Source: Eurosta solidaginis
Taxonomy: Eukaryota; Arthropoda; Insecta; Diptera; Tephritidae
Assembly: GCF_040869045.1 (NCBI RefSeq)
Contig: NC_090319.1
Coordinates: 262,090,897 to 262,154,896, forward strand
Direction: 5' to 3'
Length of the DNA: 64,000 nt
How positions within the stretch are numbered: position 1 is the first letter of the stretch; the number at the start of each line of letters is the position of its first letter. Under the pieces are notes generated by a model. That model saw nothing but the letters and a program-made list of their open reading frames with translations, was not told where the DNA came from and searched no databases. Of the stretch, positions 35,564-46,596 are shown one piece after another. A program made the position numbers and the translations under genes.

Positions 35564-36161
35564 AAAATTAAAGAAAAAACAACTTTTTTAAAAATAAGCT
35601 TTTATTATTGGTTAATAAAATTAACTAAAAAGTAAACAATAAATTGACTCTAAAGAAATATAACACTTTATAAGTTCATTGTAAGCTTTAACGATAATTA
35701 GGCTTTTTCGTCTGCGACAAAAGAATTCTATATTGTACATAATTATATATTTTTAACATTAAAACTTTACACCTAAATTATTAAACCTTACAGTTTATAT
35801 CACAGTCCTAATTGTTCTAATAAAAGCGTGTTACATTGCGATAGCAAGAAAAGGAGATCCTAAATGTTCTTAATTATACCATCAAAATTCAACACGTTTT
35901 TTATTAGAACAATTAGAACTGTGATATAAACTGTAAGGTTTAATAATTTAGGTGTAAAGTTTTAATGTTAAACATATATAATTATGTACAATATAGAATT
36001 CTTTTGTCGCAGACGAAAAAGCCTAATTATCGTTAAAGCTTACAATGAACTTATAAAGTGTTATATTTCTTTAGAGTCAATTTATTGTTTACTTTTTAGT
36101 TAACTTAATTAACCAATAATAAAAGCTTATTTTTAAAAAAGTTGTTTTTTCTTTAATTTTT
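35564..36161. repeat. Near-perfect 270-bp inverted repeat (long hairpin)
   Basis: The left arm 35564-35832 and right arm 35891-36161 pair over about 270 bp with only around five mismatches, separated by 58 bp. Matching blocks include CTTTTTCGTCTGCGACAAAA / TTTTGTCGCAGACGAAAAAG and AAACCTTACAGTTTATATCA / TGATATAAACTGTAAGGTTT. No frame of note. An RNA read through both arms would form long double-stranded RNA. Could be a MITE, a Foldback remnant or a hairpin-RNA locus. Confidence 0.9.
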
Positions 36162-36339
36162 ATATTGTTTTTTATTGCGTTTTGCCTTCGCAGATGTACC
36201 TAATATGATCAAGGATAACATAATGGAAAACAAATATGGTTTATCCGTTTAATGAACGTATAATCGTTCTGGGAACTCACTAATTTTTAAAACATCCGTA
36301 CTACAGAGATCATTGCGTTGCACCTAGGTTAGATTAGGT

Positions 36340-36940
36340 TGAACTGACCGGTCCACGAGGACCTCACATAGACTGAATTAGTCCGTAGTGTTACCAGAAG
36401 TTTGTTTGAAGATCAAAATGAAAACCCCTTCCAAACACTAGAACCTATTATAGAATAACTTTACCCTCTTGGCCAATACTAGAAGCTTTCTAGGCCCTAT
36501 GCCACATGCTGCTTCTAGATCTGACAGATGTATCGCTCCTACGGAGCAAGCTTCAAGGGATGCGTCTTTTTAGCTAGTTCATCCACTTTTTCATTTCCAT
36601 TTATTCCCATATGCCTTGGAGCACAATATAGATGTATGCTTCTCTCTGGGTCTATTCTTTCCAGGGATTGCTTACACTCTGACACACTTTCAGATGATGT
36701 GCCATGCGAGATTATTGTCTTAATATAAAAGTTGACGCAGCTGCAGTTTAAGCTTATTTCTTCCATAGTTCCTACTCCTTTGGTTACGGCTAATACTTCC
36801 GCTTGGAAAACGTTACAGTGATCTGGCAGCTTGTAGGGTCTGTTTACTTTCGGATCAGCACAGGATACCGCAGACCCTATTCCTTCCACTGCTCTGAAAC
36901 TTTCGGTGTACATATGTATCGCCTCGTCTGCCATTGGGCA
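36340..36940 (-). pseudogene. LINE fragment (copy 2): RNase H domain and 3' UTR
   Basis: The minus-strand frame at 36539-36934 resembles RNase H of an I/LOA/R1-type LINE: MADEAIHMYTESFRAVEG, then HCNVFQAEVLAV and HMGINGNEKVDELAKK. The first catalytic Asp (YTDGS in copy 1) is Glu here and a block containing the third Asp is lost. The following zinc-knuckle region, present in copy 1, is deleted near 36545. The 3' UTR (GTCCGTAGTGTTACCAGAAG) matches copy 1. A dead copy. Confidence 0.8.
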
Positions 36941-37075
36941 CTCTTACAGCTGCCGTTCGGCGAGCGGGCACCACCCGATACTTGTTTAATGTTTATTTTC
37001 GCGGAAAAACAACGAAAGACGAAATATAGTTTTCTTACTCAATTATTATTCATAACATCAGATAATAATAATAAT

Positions 37076-37697
37076 AGATGAATTGGAAACTAAAGCTACA
37101 AATTTGATAAAAGTTTATTCGGATGATTTGCAAAATGACTTATAATTAGAACTCAAACAGTTTATACCCCGCTTTAAACTACAGCCAAAAGGTGTTTTCT
37201 CTAATAGAACAGAAAAATTATATAACGAAACAGAACAAATTCTGTGCCCATTCCAAGTTCTTAATTGGATTGTAAATGTGAACATGATCGAAGTATGCCC
37301 GAATATCTACATCGCTTACAGGATTTTGGTTACGATTCCAATAGCAAACTACGTATCTGAAAGGCCATCCTCGGTTTTAAAAAAAATAAAAAATATGTAT
37401 CGATCAACTATGTTAGATGAAAGGTTGTTCGCATTGATGAGGTTAAGCATTGAAGTTGATTTACTTCGATTGATTGATTTTGATGATTTGATAAGTGACT
37501 TTGCCAGAGCAAAATCAAGAAAAAAATATTTTTAATTGTATAATAATTATAGTTTTTAATATATAAGTACCAAAGAAAAAACATTTGCGAGAATAAAGTA
37601 TAAAAATCATTATAACAGTTTTTATTGATTTAAAAAAATTATTATATTTTGCTCCCCATTTTAGTCCCGGGCCTCGTAAATCTTTAATCCGCCCCTG
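37076..37697 (+). pseudogene. hAT transposase C-terminal remnant (ZMYM1-like) with 3' terminal repeat
   Basis: Plus-strand translation from 37078 gives DELETKATNLIKVYSDDL, a stop, then CPNIYIAYRILVTIPIAN, MYRSTMLDERLFALMRLSIE and IDFDDLISDFARAKSRKKYF, ending at 37535. This is the hAT dimerisation region of ZMYM1-like transposases; the usual ASAERSFSKLK block reads YVSERPSSVLK here. The element ends at 37689-37697 with CCGCCCCTG, the complement of a typical hAT CAGGGGCGG terminus. The 5' part, including the catalytic core, is missing. Confidence 0.82.
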
Positions 37698-38052
37698 CAT
37701 GCATACATTTTTATACCTTTCATGAAAATGAAATGGTATATTAATTTCGTCACGAAAACCAAAATTGTAAGTCCTTAAAGGAAAATAGATAGACCCACCA
37801 TTAAGTATACCGAAATAATCAGGTTGAAGAGCTGAGTTGATTTAGCCATGTCCGTCTGTTTGTATGCAAACTAGTCCCTCAATTTTTGAGATATCTTGAT
37901 AAAATTTCGTGAGCGGGTGTATCTGGCTGTCCGATTAGACATTTTTCGGAACCGGCCGGATCGGACCACTATAGCATATATCCTCCATACAACCGATTTT
38001 TCAGAAAAAGAGGATTTTTGTCATATCTTACTCAATTTAACAGATTGAAGCT

Positions 38053-38620
38053 TCAAACTTCACCATATACTTTCGTATATTGCACATAGTGTTGCCTGAA
38101 AAAATTGATGAGATCGGTCGTATATATAGTATATATCCCCCACAACCGATTGTTCAGATAAGAAACTTTTCGTAATTACTGCCCTATTTTAAGAGCTAGA
38201 GGCTTCAAATTTCTAGTAACTAGTATATATATGGTGGTATATATATTATATATATATAGTATATATATATATTTTCGCAATTTTAGCCCCATTTTAACAG
38301 CTAGAGGCTTCAAATTTCAACGAATGCTTACGTATATAGCATATATTGTTGTCTGAAAAAATCATAGAGATCGGTTGTATATATAGTATATATCTCATTC
38401 AACCGATTGTTCAGATAAGAAACTTTTCGCAATTTCTACCACATTTTAACAGCTATAAGTTTCAAATTTCACCGATTGCTTACGTCTATAGCATATATTG
38501 ATGTCTGAAGAAATCATTGAGATCGGTGGTATATATATTATATACTTTATATAAACTGCCATTTTTGCCCCTTTTTTACGGCTAGAAGCTTCAAAATTCA
38601 TCAAATTTCATCAAATAGTT
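38053..38620 (+). repeat. 152-bp tandem modules of HINE-B
   Basis: CAAATTTCA-type landmarks at 38311 and 38463 are 152 bp apart. Shorter or diverged units start at 38053 and 38206. Each has ATAGCATATATTGTTGTCTG, a GGTNGTATATATAGTATAT stretch and CAACCGATTGTTCAGATAAG. Similar units resume right of HINE-A4 at about 41920-42250. Confidence 0.8.
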
Positions 38621-38730
38621 ACGTTTAGGTCATATATTTTTGAAATACGTGATTCGTAGTCATAGTTTTTACAGGCAGACCACAAAAAACGTGAAGCTTT
38701 ACATCCTCACACAAAGTACCTACCTATTTT

Positions 38731-41700
38731 TATACTCAGTTGAGCAGAGCTCACAGAGTATATTAAGTTTGATTGGATAACGGTTGGTTGTACATATATA
38801 AAGGAATCGAGATAGATATAGACTTCCATATATCAAAATAATCAGGATCGAAAAAAAATTTGATTGAGCCATGTCCGTCCGTCCGTCCGTCCGTCCGTCC
38901 GTCCGTCCGTCCGTCCGTCCGTCCGTCCGTCCGTTAACACGATAACTTGAGTAAATTTTAAGGTATCTTTATGAAATTTGGTATGTAGGTTCCTGAGCAC
39001 TCATCTCAGATCGCTATTTAAAATGAACGATATCGGACTATAACCACGCCCACTTTTTCGATATCGAAAATTTCGAAAAATCGGAAAAATGCGATAATTC
39101 ATTGCCAAAGGCGGCTAAAGCGATGAAACTTGGTAGATGGGTCGACGTTATGACGCAGAATAGAAAATTAGTAAGATTTTGGACAATGGGCGTGGCACCG
39201 CCCACTTTTACAAGAAGGTAATTTAAAAGTTTTGCAAGCTGTAATTTGGCAGTCGTTGAAGATATCATGATGAAATTTGGCAGGAACGTTACTACTATTA
39301 CTATATATGTGCTAAATAAAAATTAGCAAAATTGGATGAAGAACACGCCCACTTTTTAAAAAAAAAATTTTTTAAATTCAAATTTTAACAAAAAATTTAA
39401 TATCTTTACTGTATATAAGTAAATTAAGTCAAAATTCAACTCCAGTAATCACATGATGTAACCAAATACAAAAATAAAAGAAAATTTCAAAATGGGTGTG
39501 GCTCCGCCCATTTTCATTTAGTTTGTCTAGAATACTTTTAATGCCATAAGTCGAACAAAAATTTACCAATCCTTCTCAAATTTGGTAGGAGCATAGATTC
39601 TGTGACGGTAACTGCTCTCTGTGAAAATGGGCGAAATCGGTGAAAGCCACGCCCAGTTTTTATACACAGTCCACCGTCTGTCCTTCCGCTCGGCCGTTAA
39701 CACAATAACTTGAGCAAAAACCGATATAGCTTTACTAAACTTAGCCCACGTACTTATCTGAACTCACTTTATCTTGGTATAAAAAATGGCAGAAATCCGA
39801 CCATAACCACGCCCACTTTATCGATATCGAAAATTACGAAAAATGAAAAAAATGAAAAAAATGCCATAATTCTATACCAACTACGAAAAAAGGGATGAAA
39901 CATGGTAACTGGATTGGTTTATTGACGCAAAATATAACTTTGGAAAAAAACTTTGTAAAATGGGTGTGACACCTACCATATTATGTAGAAGAAAATGAAA
40001 AAGTTCTACAAGGCGAAATCAACAGCCCTTGGAATCTTGGCAGGAATACTGTTAGTGGTATTGCATATATAAATAAATTAGCAGTACCCGACAGATGATT
40101 TTCTGGATAACCTGGTCCACATTTTGGTCGATATCGCGAGAACGCCTTCACATATACATCTAAGGGCCACTCGCTTTTAAAACCCTCATTAATACTTTTA
40201 ATTTGATATCCATATCGTACAAAAACATTCTAGAGTCACCCTGGCCCACCCTAATGGCGATATCTCGAAAAGGCGTCCACCTATAGACCTAATGCCCACT
40301 CCCTCTTAAAATGCTCAGTAACAACTTTCGTTTGATACCCATATCGTACAAACATTCTAGAGTCACCCCTGGCCCACCCTAATGGCGATATCTCGAAAAG
40401 GCGGCCACCTATATACCTAATGTCTACTCCCTCTTAAAATGCTCAGTAACACCTTTCGTTTGATACCCATATCGTACAAACATTCTAGAGTCACCCCTGG
40501 CCCACCCTAATGGCGATATCTCGAAAAGGCGTCCACCTATAGACCTAATGCCCACTCCCTCTTAAAATGCTCAGTAACACCTTTCGTTTGATACCCATAT
40601 CGTACAAACATTCTAGAGTCACCCCTGGCCCACCCTAATGGCGATATCTCGAAAAGGCGTCCACCTATGGACCTAATGCCCACTCCCTCTTAAAATGCTC
40701 AGTAACACCTTTCGTTTGATACCCATATCGTACAAACATTCTAGAGTCACCCTTGGTCCACCTTTATAGCGATATCGCGAAAAGGCGTCCACCTATAGAA
40801 CTAAGGATTACTCCTTTTTAAAATACTCATTACCACCTTTCATTTGATACCCATATCGTACAAACACATTCTAGAGTCACCCTGGCCCACCCTAATGGCG
40901 ATATCTCGAAAAGGCGTCCACCTATAGACCTAATGCCGACTCCCTCTTAAAATGCTCAGTAACACTTTTCGTTTGATACCCATATCGTACAAACATTCTA
41001 GAGTCACCCCTGGCCCACCCTAATGGCGATATCTCGAAAAGGCGTCCACCTATAGACCTAACGCCCACTCCCTCTTAAAATGCTCAGTAACACCTTTCGT
41101 TTGATACCCATATCGTACAAACATTCTAGAGTCACCCTTGGTCCACCTTTATGGCGATATCTCGAAAAGGCGTCCACCTATAGAACTAAGGCTTACTCCC
41201 TTTTAAAATACTCATTACCACCTTTCATTTGATACCCATATCGTACAAAAACATTCTAGAGTCACCCCTGGCCCACCCTAATGACGATATCTCGAAAAGG
41301 CGACCACCTATAGACCTAATGCCCACTCCCTCTTAAAATGCTCAGTAACACCTTTCGTTTGATACCCATATCGTACAAACATTCTAGAGTCACCCCTGGC
41401 CCACCCTAATGGCGATATCTCGAAAAGGCGTCCACCTATATACCTAATGTCCACTCCCTCTTAAAATGCTCAGTAACACCTTTCGTTTGATACCCATATC
41501 GTACAAACATTCTAGAGTCACCCCTGGCCCACCCTAATGGCGACATTTCGAAAAGGCGTCCACCTATAGACCTAATGCCCACTCCCTCTTAAAATACTCA
41601 GTAACACTTTTCGTTTGATACCCATATCGTACAAACATTCTAGAGTCAGCCCTGGTCCACCTTTATGGCGATATCCCTAAATGGCGTCCATCCATAGAAC

Positions 41701-41885
41701 TATGGCCTACTCTCTCTTAAAATACTCTTTACTACCTTCCATTTGATACACATGTCATACAACCACATTCCAGGGTTACCCTAGGTTCATTTTCCTACAT
41801 GGTGATTTTTCTTATTTTGTCTCCATAGCTCTCAACTGAGTATGTAATGTTCGGTTACACCCGAACTTAGCCTTCCTTACTTGTT
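38731..41885 (+). mobile_element. HINE-A4: intact Helentron-like element nested in HINE-B
   Basis: Perfect 13-bp subterminal inverted repeat: ATACTCAGTTGAG at 38732-38744 and CTCAACTGAGTAT at 41831-41843. The terminal hairpin GTTCGG-TTACAC-CCGAAC is at 41849-41866, followed by CCTTCCTTACTTGTT. (GTCC)n covers 38873-38932. The two 60-76-codon frames in its modules are identical in translation to those of A5 and A6, and the satellite edges match as well. A related sequence in HINE-B at 42335-42360 shows the uninterrupted site. Confidence 0.92.
40130..41800 (+). repeat. 129-bp satellite array in HINE-A4 (about 13 units)
   Basis: Same unit as A5 and A6 (TTTCGTTTGATACCCATATC, TCACCCCTGGCCCACCCTAA, CTCGAAAAGGCGTCCACC), period about 128-130 bp. 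Two unit subtypes alternate: one with GGCCCACCCTAATGGC and one with GGTCCACCTTTATGGC. Confidence 0.92.
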
Positions 41886-42479
41886 TTATTTTATATTTAT
41901 CTTAAAAATCGTTTAGATATGTTCAAATTTCACCAAATGTTTTCGTGTATAGCATATACTGTTGTCTGAAAAAATCATAGAGACCGGTGGTATATATAGT
42001 ATATATCTCATACAACCGATTGTTGAGATAAGAAACTTTGCGCAATTTCTTCCCCCTTTTAACAGCTAGAAGCTTCAAATTTCACCAAATGCTTACGTGT
42101 GTAGCATATATTGTTGTCTGAAAAAATCATTGAGATCGGTGGTATATACATTATATACCCCATATGAAATGTATTTTTTTGCCCCTTTTTTACGGCTAGA
42201 AGCTTCAAAATTCATCAAATTTCATCAAATAGTTACGTTTACGTCATATATTGTTGAAATACGTGATTCGTAGTCATAGTTTTTACACGCAGACCACAAA
42301 AAACCTGAAACTTTGCATCCTCACACAAAGTACCTACCTATTTTTTATTTTATATTTATCTTAAAAATCGTTTAGGTATGTAGAGCTGTTCATTATATAT
42401 TTCATATCTTATACATCCTATTATTCGGAGATTACGAACGGCATACGATTATTGTTCAGCCCCATTCATGAAAGGTATG

Positions 42480-42500
42480 GTCTTCGGCACAGCCGAAGAC
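42480..42500 (+). other. Terminal hairpin of HINE-B
   Basis: A 9-bp perfect stem GTCTTCGGC / GCCGAAGAC with loop ACA, 19 bp before the element end. Helitron-type elements carry such a hairpin near the 3' end, thought to act as a stop signal for rolling-circle transfer. Confidence 0.85.
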
Positions 42501-42525
42501 AGTCCCGTCCTTACTTGTTTATGTT

Positions 42526-42840
42526 TTGAGGTAGGTTCTTTTTTGTGTTGCTGTCCACCAAACAAGAACTCTATAGTAGAGGATAGGCTTTACGGTAGCT
42601 GTAAATACCCAATGAGAGAGAGGGTGAGGAACACCACGTACACCCCAGCATTATTTTACATGCAAAAAGTGCCGTCGGGGCCTTCTTCACTCTTTCCTCT
42701 ACGTTGAGCTTCCACGATAATTTACTGTCTAGAATGATTCCTAGATATTTTTTCCAAGGTTTCTTCTTCAGAGTCACTCCTCCCAGCTTAAGCCTGGTCC
42801 AATTTGGGACCTTGTACCTCTTAGTAAACGATGCGCCCAA
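42526..42840 (-). pseudogene. LINE fragment (copy 3): end of reverse transcriptase domain
   Basis: The minus-strand frame at 42571-42840 reads FTKRYKVPNWTRLKLGGVTL and KYLGIILDSKLSWKLNVEER, matching copy 1 at 45185-45340. Fragment borders are abrupt and the left border is a few bases from the end of HINE-B. Same strand as copy 2 at 36340-36940, so both may be parts of one broken LINE. Confidence 0.8.
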
Positions 42841-43827
42841 AGTTGAGGTGGCATTCTTTGATTATCACGGCTGAGTGTACGACCATCGTATCTCACTTGG
42901 TTACTTTTTATGAACGCTCTGCAACAGAGTTTGTTTTACAAAACGTTCTACCCCCTCTTTAGTAAGTACTGTCCTATTTAAAAAATTCGTTTGAAGTGCG
43001 CTCGAAAAATATAATTTAATATTTTTTCTGTATGATGTTTTCGGAAAAAAATGTGCAACACCTTCTTCAACCCAATTCCGTATAAGGCATTTTGAAGAAA
43101 TACAAAAAAAATCCGAGATTCAGTGTCCTTAAAACAATCTAAGACATATTTTTTTCTGAAGGAAATCTAAGATAGGGTAAAATTTCACCCAACCATATTT
43201 TTATAAAAAAAATCTTCCTAAAAATAAATGAAAAAGTTTGATAACATGCCCGCGAAATGACCAAAAGTCTCTCGTTGGTTTGCCTCCTCTAGCGTTGTCA
43301 GTTTAGGAAAGATTATTTTTTGAATGCAATTCACTTATACGCTTACTTTAGCCAATATCTGCAGACCAAAGGGCAAGCTTCTCCCAGAAATAACATTGGT
43401 ACAGTTTGGATTTTGGTTTCTCTGGGAGCACAATCACTATCGAGAGAGATAGAGGGACGAGACAGAGCCAGAGAGACCGAGTGGTAAAAAGAAAGGAAGA
43501 TGTGCATAAATCATAGAGGCACATGGTCAGGGAGGAAGAGAGGGCAGACACAGGGAAAGGCAGACGCAGAAGGACAAATCTTGGGCACTTTCAACTTATT
43601 ATACAAAAATGTTATGGACTTCAAAACTGCATACGAACATTTTTTCTAAATTTAATTTAAGAAATGAATGTGGGAGTGACCTAGAATAAGGGGTTCCGTG
43701 TGGACATAGTATAACGCAGTGTTAATGGCTTGGACAGATACAAGGCGTTCCATATGTGGCCGACAAGAACAGCCGAGTTGGTTGCGTGTATTTTAATGGT
43801 AGAGCGTCATGTGAGCAACGTATAAAC
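42841..43827. other. Unassigned DNA
   Basis: No gene. Purine-rich stretch at 43440-43580. A short M1-like piece (AAAACTGCATACGAACAT) occurs near 43621. Confidence 0.5.
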
Positions 43828-43979
43828 TGGCCGGTCCTGATTGAGTCCGTAGTGTTACCAGAAGTTTGTTTTAACGAACAAACTGAAAAACCATATCAAA
43901 AACCAGGACCTATGTTATAAAATAACTCCGTCCTCTTCGCAAATACTAGAAGCTTCCTAGGACTTAAGCCACTTGCTGC

Positions 43980-44303
43980 TTATAGATCTGACAGCTGCAT
44001 CACTCCTAATAGCTGGAGTCTTAGCCTGGCAAGTGCAGGGCACGAGTACAGAACGTGCTCGATCGTTTCCTCCTCCCACCCGCACTTCCTACATCTGCTA
44101 TCACTGACCAAGCCTAATTTAAAGGCATGTGACGCCAGAAGGCAGTGTCCAGTCAGAATACCCGTCATGAGTCTACAGTCATCTCTTTTTAATGATAAAA
44201 GCAACTTTGTTAGTCTAAGGTTGTAAGACCTGCACATAATCTTCGACACTTTACAGCCCTGCGCTTGAACCCACGCCTTTCCCGCTTGGTCGATCATGTG
44301 CAC
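43980..44303 (-). pseudogene. LINE ORF2 C-terminal zinc knuckle
   Basis: A 107-codon frame with CRKCGWEEETIEHVLYSCPA, the C-x2-C ... H-x4-C motif that closes ORF2 in this LINE group, preceded by RLTKLLLSLKRDDCRLMTGI. The domain is thought to bind nucleic acid. It follows RNase H after a one-base frameshift. Confidence 0.82.
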
Positions 44304-45019
44304 CTCTCGCCTTCGCTTAATCTCGCCCAGTCAAGGGATGCGCCCTTTTTAGATAGTTCGTCCGCTTTTTCATCCCAATCTATTCCCATATGCCCTGGGA
44401 CCCAATATACATGTATGCTTCTCCCTGTCCCGATTCTCTCCAGATACTGCTTACACTCTAACACGCATTTAGAAGCTGTGCTATGCGAGATTATTGCCTT
44501 AATTGCTGTTTGACTGTCAATATAAAAGTTAAAACGGTTGCAGCTTAAGCTATTCTCTTCCATGGTTTCTACTGCTTTGGTTACGGCTAATATTTCCGCT
44601 TGGAAAACGCTACAGTAATCCGACAGCCTGTAGGATCTTCTTATTTCAGGATCAGCACAGTATACCGCAGACCCTACTCCTTCCACTACTTTGGAACCAT
44701 CTGTGTACACATTTATCGCCTCGTCCGCCATTTGCGCACACTTGCGCCAACCGTCCAGCTCTATTGTGGGCTTAAGATCCCTCTCGAAGCGCAGATAGGG
44801 AATCAGGTAGTCTGTTCGTCTTGTGATTGATGACGCTATACTACTATGGCCATATGGTCGGCGCTCAAGCTGCCCTGAGGCACCGAGCCTGGCTGCGGTT
44901 GTTAATGCTATGTTCTTTGCTACCAGGTCTACAGGTGGAATGTGCAGAATGGCATACAGTGCAACCGTCGGGGTTATTATCAGGGCTCCCGTAATACTAA
45001 GCATCGATAGTCTGCACAC
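44294..45019 (-). pseudogene. LINE RNase H domain
   Basis: A 241-codon frame, itself a continuation of the RT frame after the stop. RNase H covers about residues 98-232 with all four acidic residues visible: Asp in VYTDGSK, Glu in FQAEILAV, Asp in YIDSQTAIK, Asp in EKADELSKK, plus the WVPGHMG loop. RNase H removes the RNA template during target-primed reverse transcription. The end of the frame (LSEGERCT) is a frameshift product; the natural continuation is in the next frame. Confidence 0.85.
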
Positions 45020-45184
45020 CCCCTCTAATTTTTTGAGGTATGTTGTTTTTTGTGTGGCTTTCCACCAAGCAAGAACTCCATAGTATAGAATAGGGCTTAC
45101 AATCGCTGTAAAAACCCAATGAGAAAGAGAGGGCGATAAGCCCCACGTACACCTCAGGATTCTTTTACATACATAGAGTGCGGT

Positions 45185-45606
45185 TTAGGCCTTCCTGACC
45201 CTCTCCTCCACGTTGAGCTTCCATGACAGCTTACTGTCTAGGATGCTTCCTAGATATTTTGTGCAAGATTTCTCCTGTAAGGTCACCCCTCCTAACTTGG
45301 GCCTAGCCCAATTTGGGACCTTGTACCTCTTTGTAAACAAGACCATATACGTCTTCTCCGCATTGACTTTCAACCCGACATTAGATGCCCAGGTATGAAT
45401 ATCCCGAAGCACCCGATCCATCAAAGAACTAATCGTTGGAAGGACTTTCCAATTATGACAATTGCAACGTCATTTGCGTAAGCCGTAAGTTTTACGGGTC
45501 CCTCATCGAATCGCCTGAGCAGTTGGTTGATGACCAGCGTCCACAGCAGAGGTGATAGCACCCCTTGCGACGTGCCCCTGTCCACTGATTTCGTGGCCTC
45601 TGTCAA
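45185..45606 (-). pseudogene. LINE reverse transcriptase C-terminal part
   Basis: Two minus-strand frames joined by a shift near 45440. The first has RGTSQGVLSPLLWTLVINQL, the conserved motif preceding the catalytic box, then AYANDVAIV where the usual YADD is YAND, so the second catalytic Asp is lost. The second has GLKVNAEKTYMVLFTKRYKV and KYLGSILDSKLSWKLNVEER, the thumb. A stop follows RVRKA and the same frame continues as TALYVCKRILRCTWGLSPSL. Non-functional. Confidence 0.85.
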
Positions 45607-45612
45607 ACTTTG

Positions 45613-46596
45613 CCAACTTTCTTCTTTTGACGTACGTCAGACCCGTTGCATATGTTGCAATGCATTTTTTTAGTAGTTTAGATAATGCGTTTGTGGAAAA
45701 TTTGTGTGCAAAATTTAGCAATGCTATTGGCTTATAAATAAATCTGATTGTATCCGCTAAGCCTTTTAGTAATGCAGTTATTTATGTACATATATACATA
45801 CTTCAAGTGATTAGTTACGGGATATTTTATTTAGTTGGCAAGATTCAATAATTTTTGGAATTTTGCATCTATTTTTTGACACCACTGTAAGAACATAAAT
45901 CAATTCTAAGACACACAGTTTACCATTGCAATGACGATTTCATAGTAAAAATAGTCTGCATTTCTCTAAATATAGAAATATGCTCGAGTATCTTAAGATA
46001 AATTTAAATGCACGCACGCATAATTTTTTGTTTCCGAACTGCATAATGCACTTCAAAAAACAAATATATCAAAACAAAACATCAAAAAGACAACAAATAA
46101 AGAACGTGGAAACCACATACGCATACATTATTTAAACGAAGTAAAACGTGAGGCGAAATGGGTTTTCTTGTTTTGTTCCCCTTCTTTCGTTGAACACTTC
46201 TCACAATATTTATTTTGATTTTATATAAAACAACTCCACTGCATCAGAGGCTACTGACTCGTTGAAAACCAGATTGCATTTACATTGAAGAAAATGAAAA
46301 AAAAAAAATAAAAGAAAAAAGATGAAAAATAGAAAAAAGAATACACGAAAGCAAAATGATCATAGTGCTTAGAGCTCCAACGTATTTGAAAAAATTCTCA
46401 ACTTCTCGCATCCCTGTGTTTGTCTCATAAAGCGCCGTCACATAAAATTTTCGATGCAGCATCAAGCGCTGATGAGAGAAAGGCAGATTGACCGACACTG
46501 GCGCCATCTGACATGAAAAAGTAGCCGACTCCAAGCAAAGCATAAGAAGAAGAATTTGACATCTGCTTTGGCTAAGGGTGCTTTCACACTTTGCAA
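45613..46596. other. Unassigned DNA
   Basis: No recognisable gene or element. Frames at 45503-45737 overlap the LINE edge; 46280-46543 is an AT-rich minus frame without motif. Confidence 0.5.

Larger units (their letters stand above)
37709..42519 (+). mobile_element. HINE-B: second Helentron-like family, interrupted by HINE-A4
   Basis: A perfect 14-bp subterminal inverted repeat, ATACCTTTCATGAA at 37713-37726 and TTCATGAAAGGTAT at 42465-42478, is followed on the right by the hairpin GTCTTCGGC-ACA-GCCGAAGAC and then CCGTCCTTACTTGTTT. GCCATGTCCGTCTGTTTG near 37850 is the same block found in HINE-A and in Drosophila DINE-1. The body is a 152-bp tandem repeat. It shares the CCTTACTTGTT terminus with HINE-A, so one machinery may have moved both. 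No protein encoded. Confidence 0.85.
43828..45612 (-). mobile_element. LINE (copy 1): RT, RNase H, zinc knuckle and 3' UTR, 5'-truncated
   Basis: Minus-strand remnant of an RNase H-bearing LINE of the I/LOA/R1 type. Order from 45612 down: reverse transcriptase palm, thumb, RNase H, C-terminal zinc knuckle, 3' UTR to about 43828. It has one in-frame stop (after NVEERVRKA, near 45185) and frameshifts near 45440 and 44310. The break at 45612 lies inside the reverse transcriptase, which fits truncated insertion or later loss. Copies 2 and 3 belong to the same family. Confidence 0.88.

Noticed and set aside
44265..45083. Plus-strand frames of 76-86 codons over the LINE
   Set aside because: Antisense to RT and RNase H with clear motifs on the minus strand.
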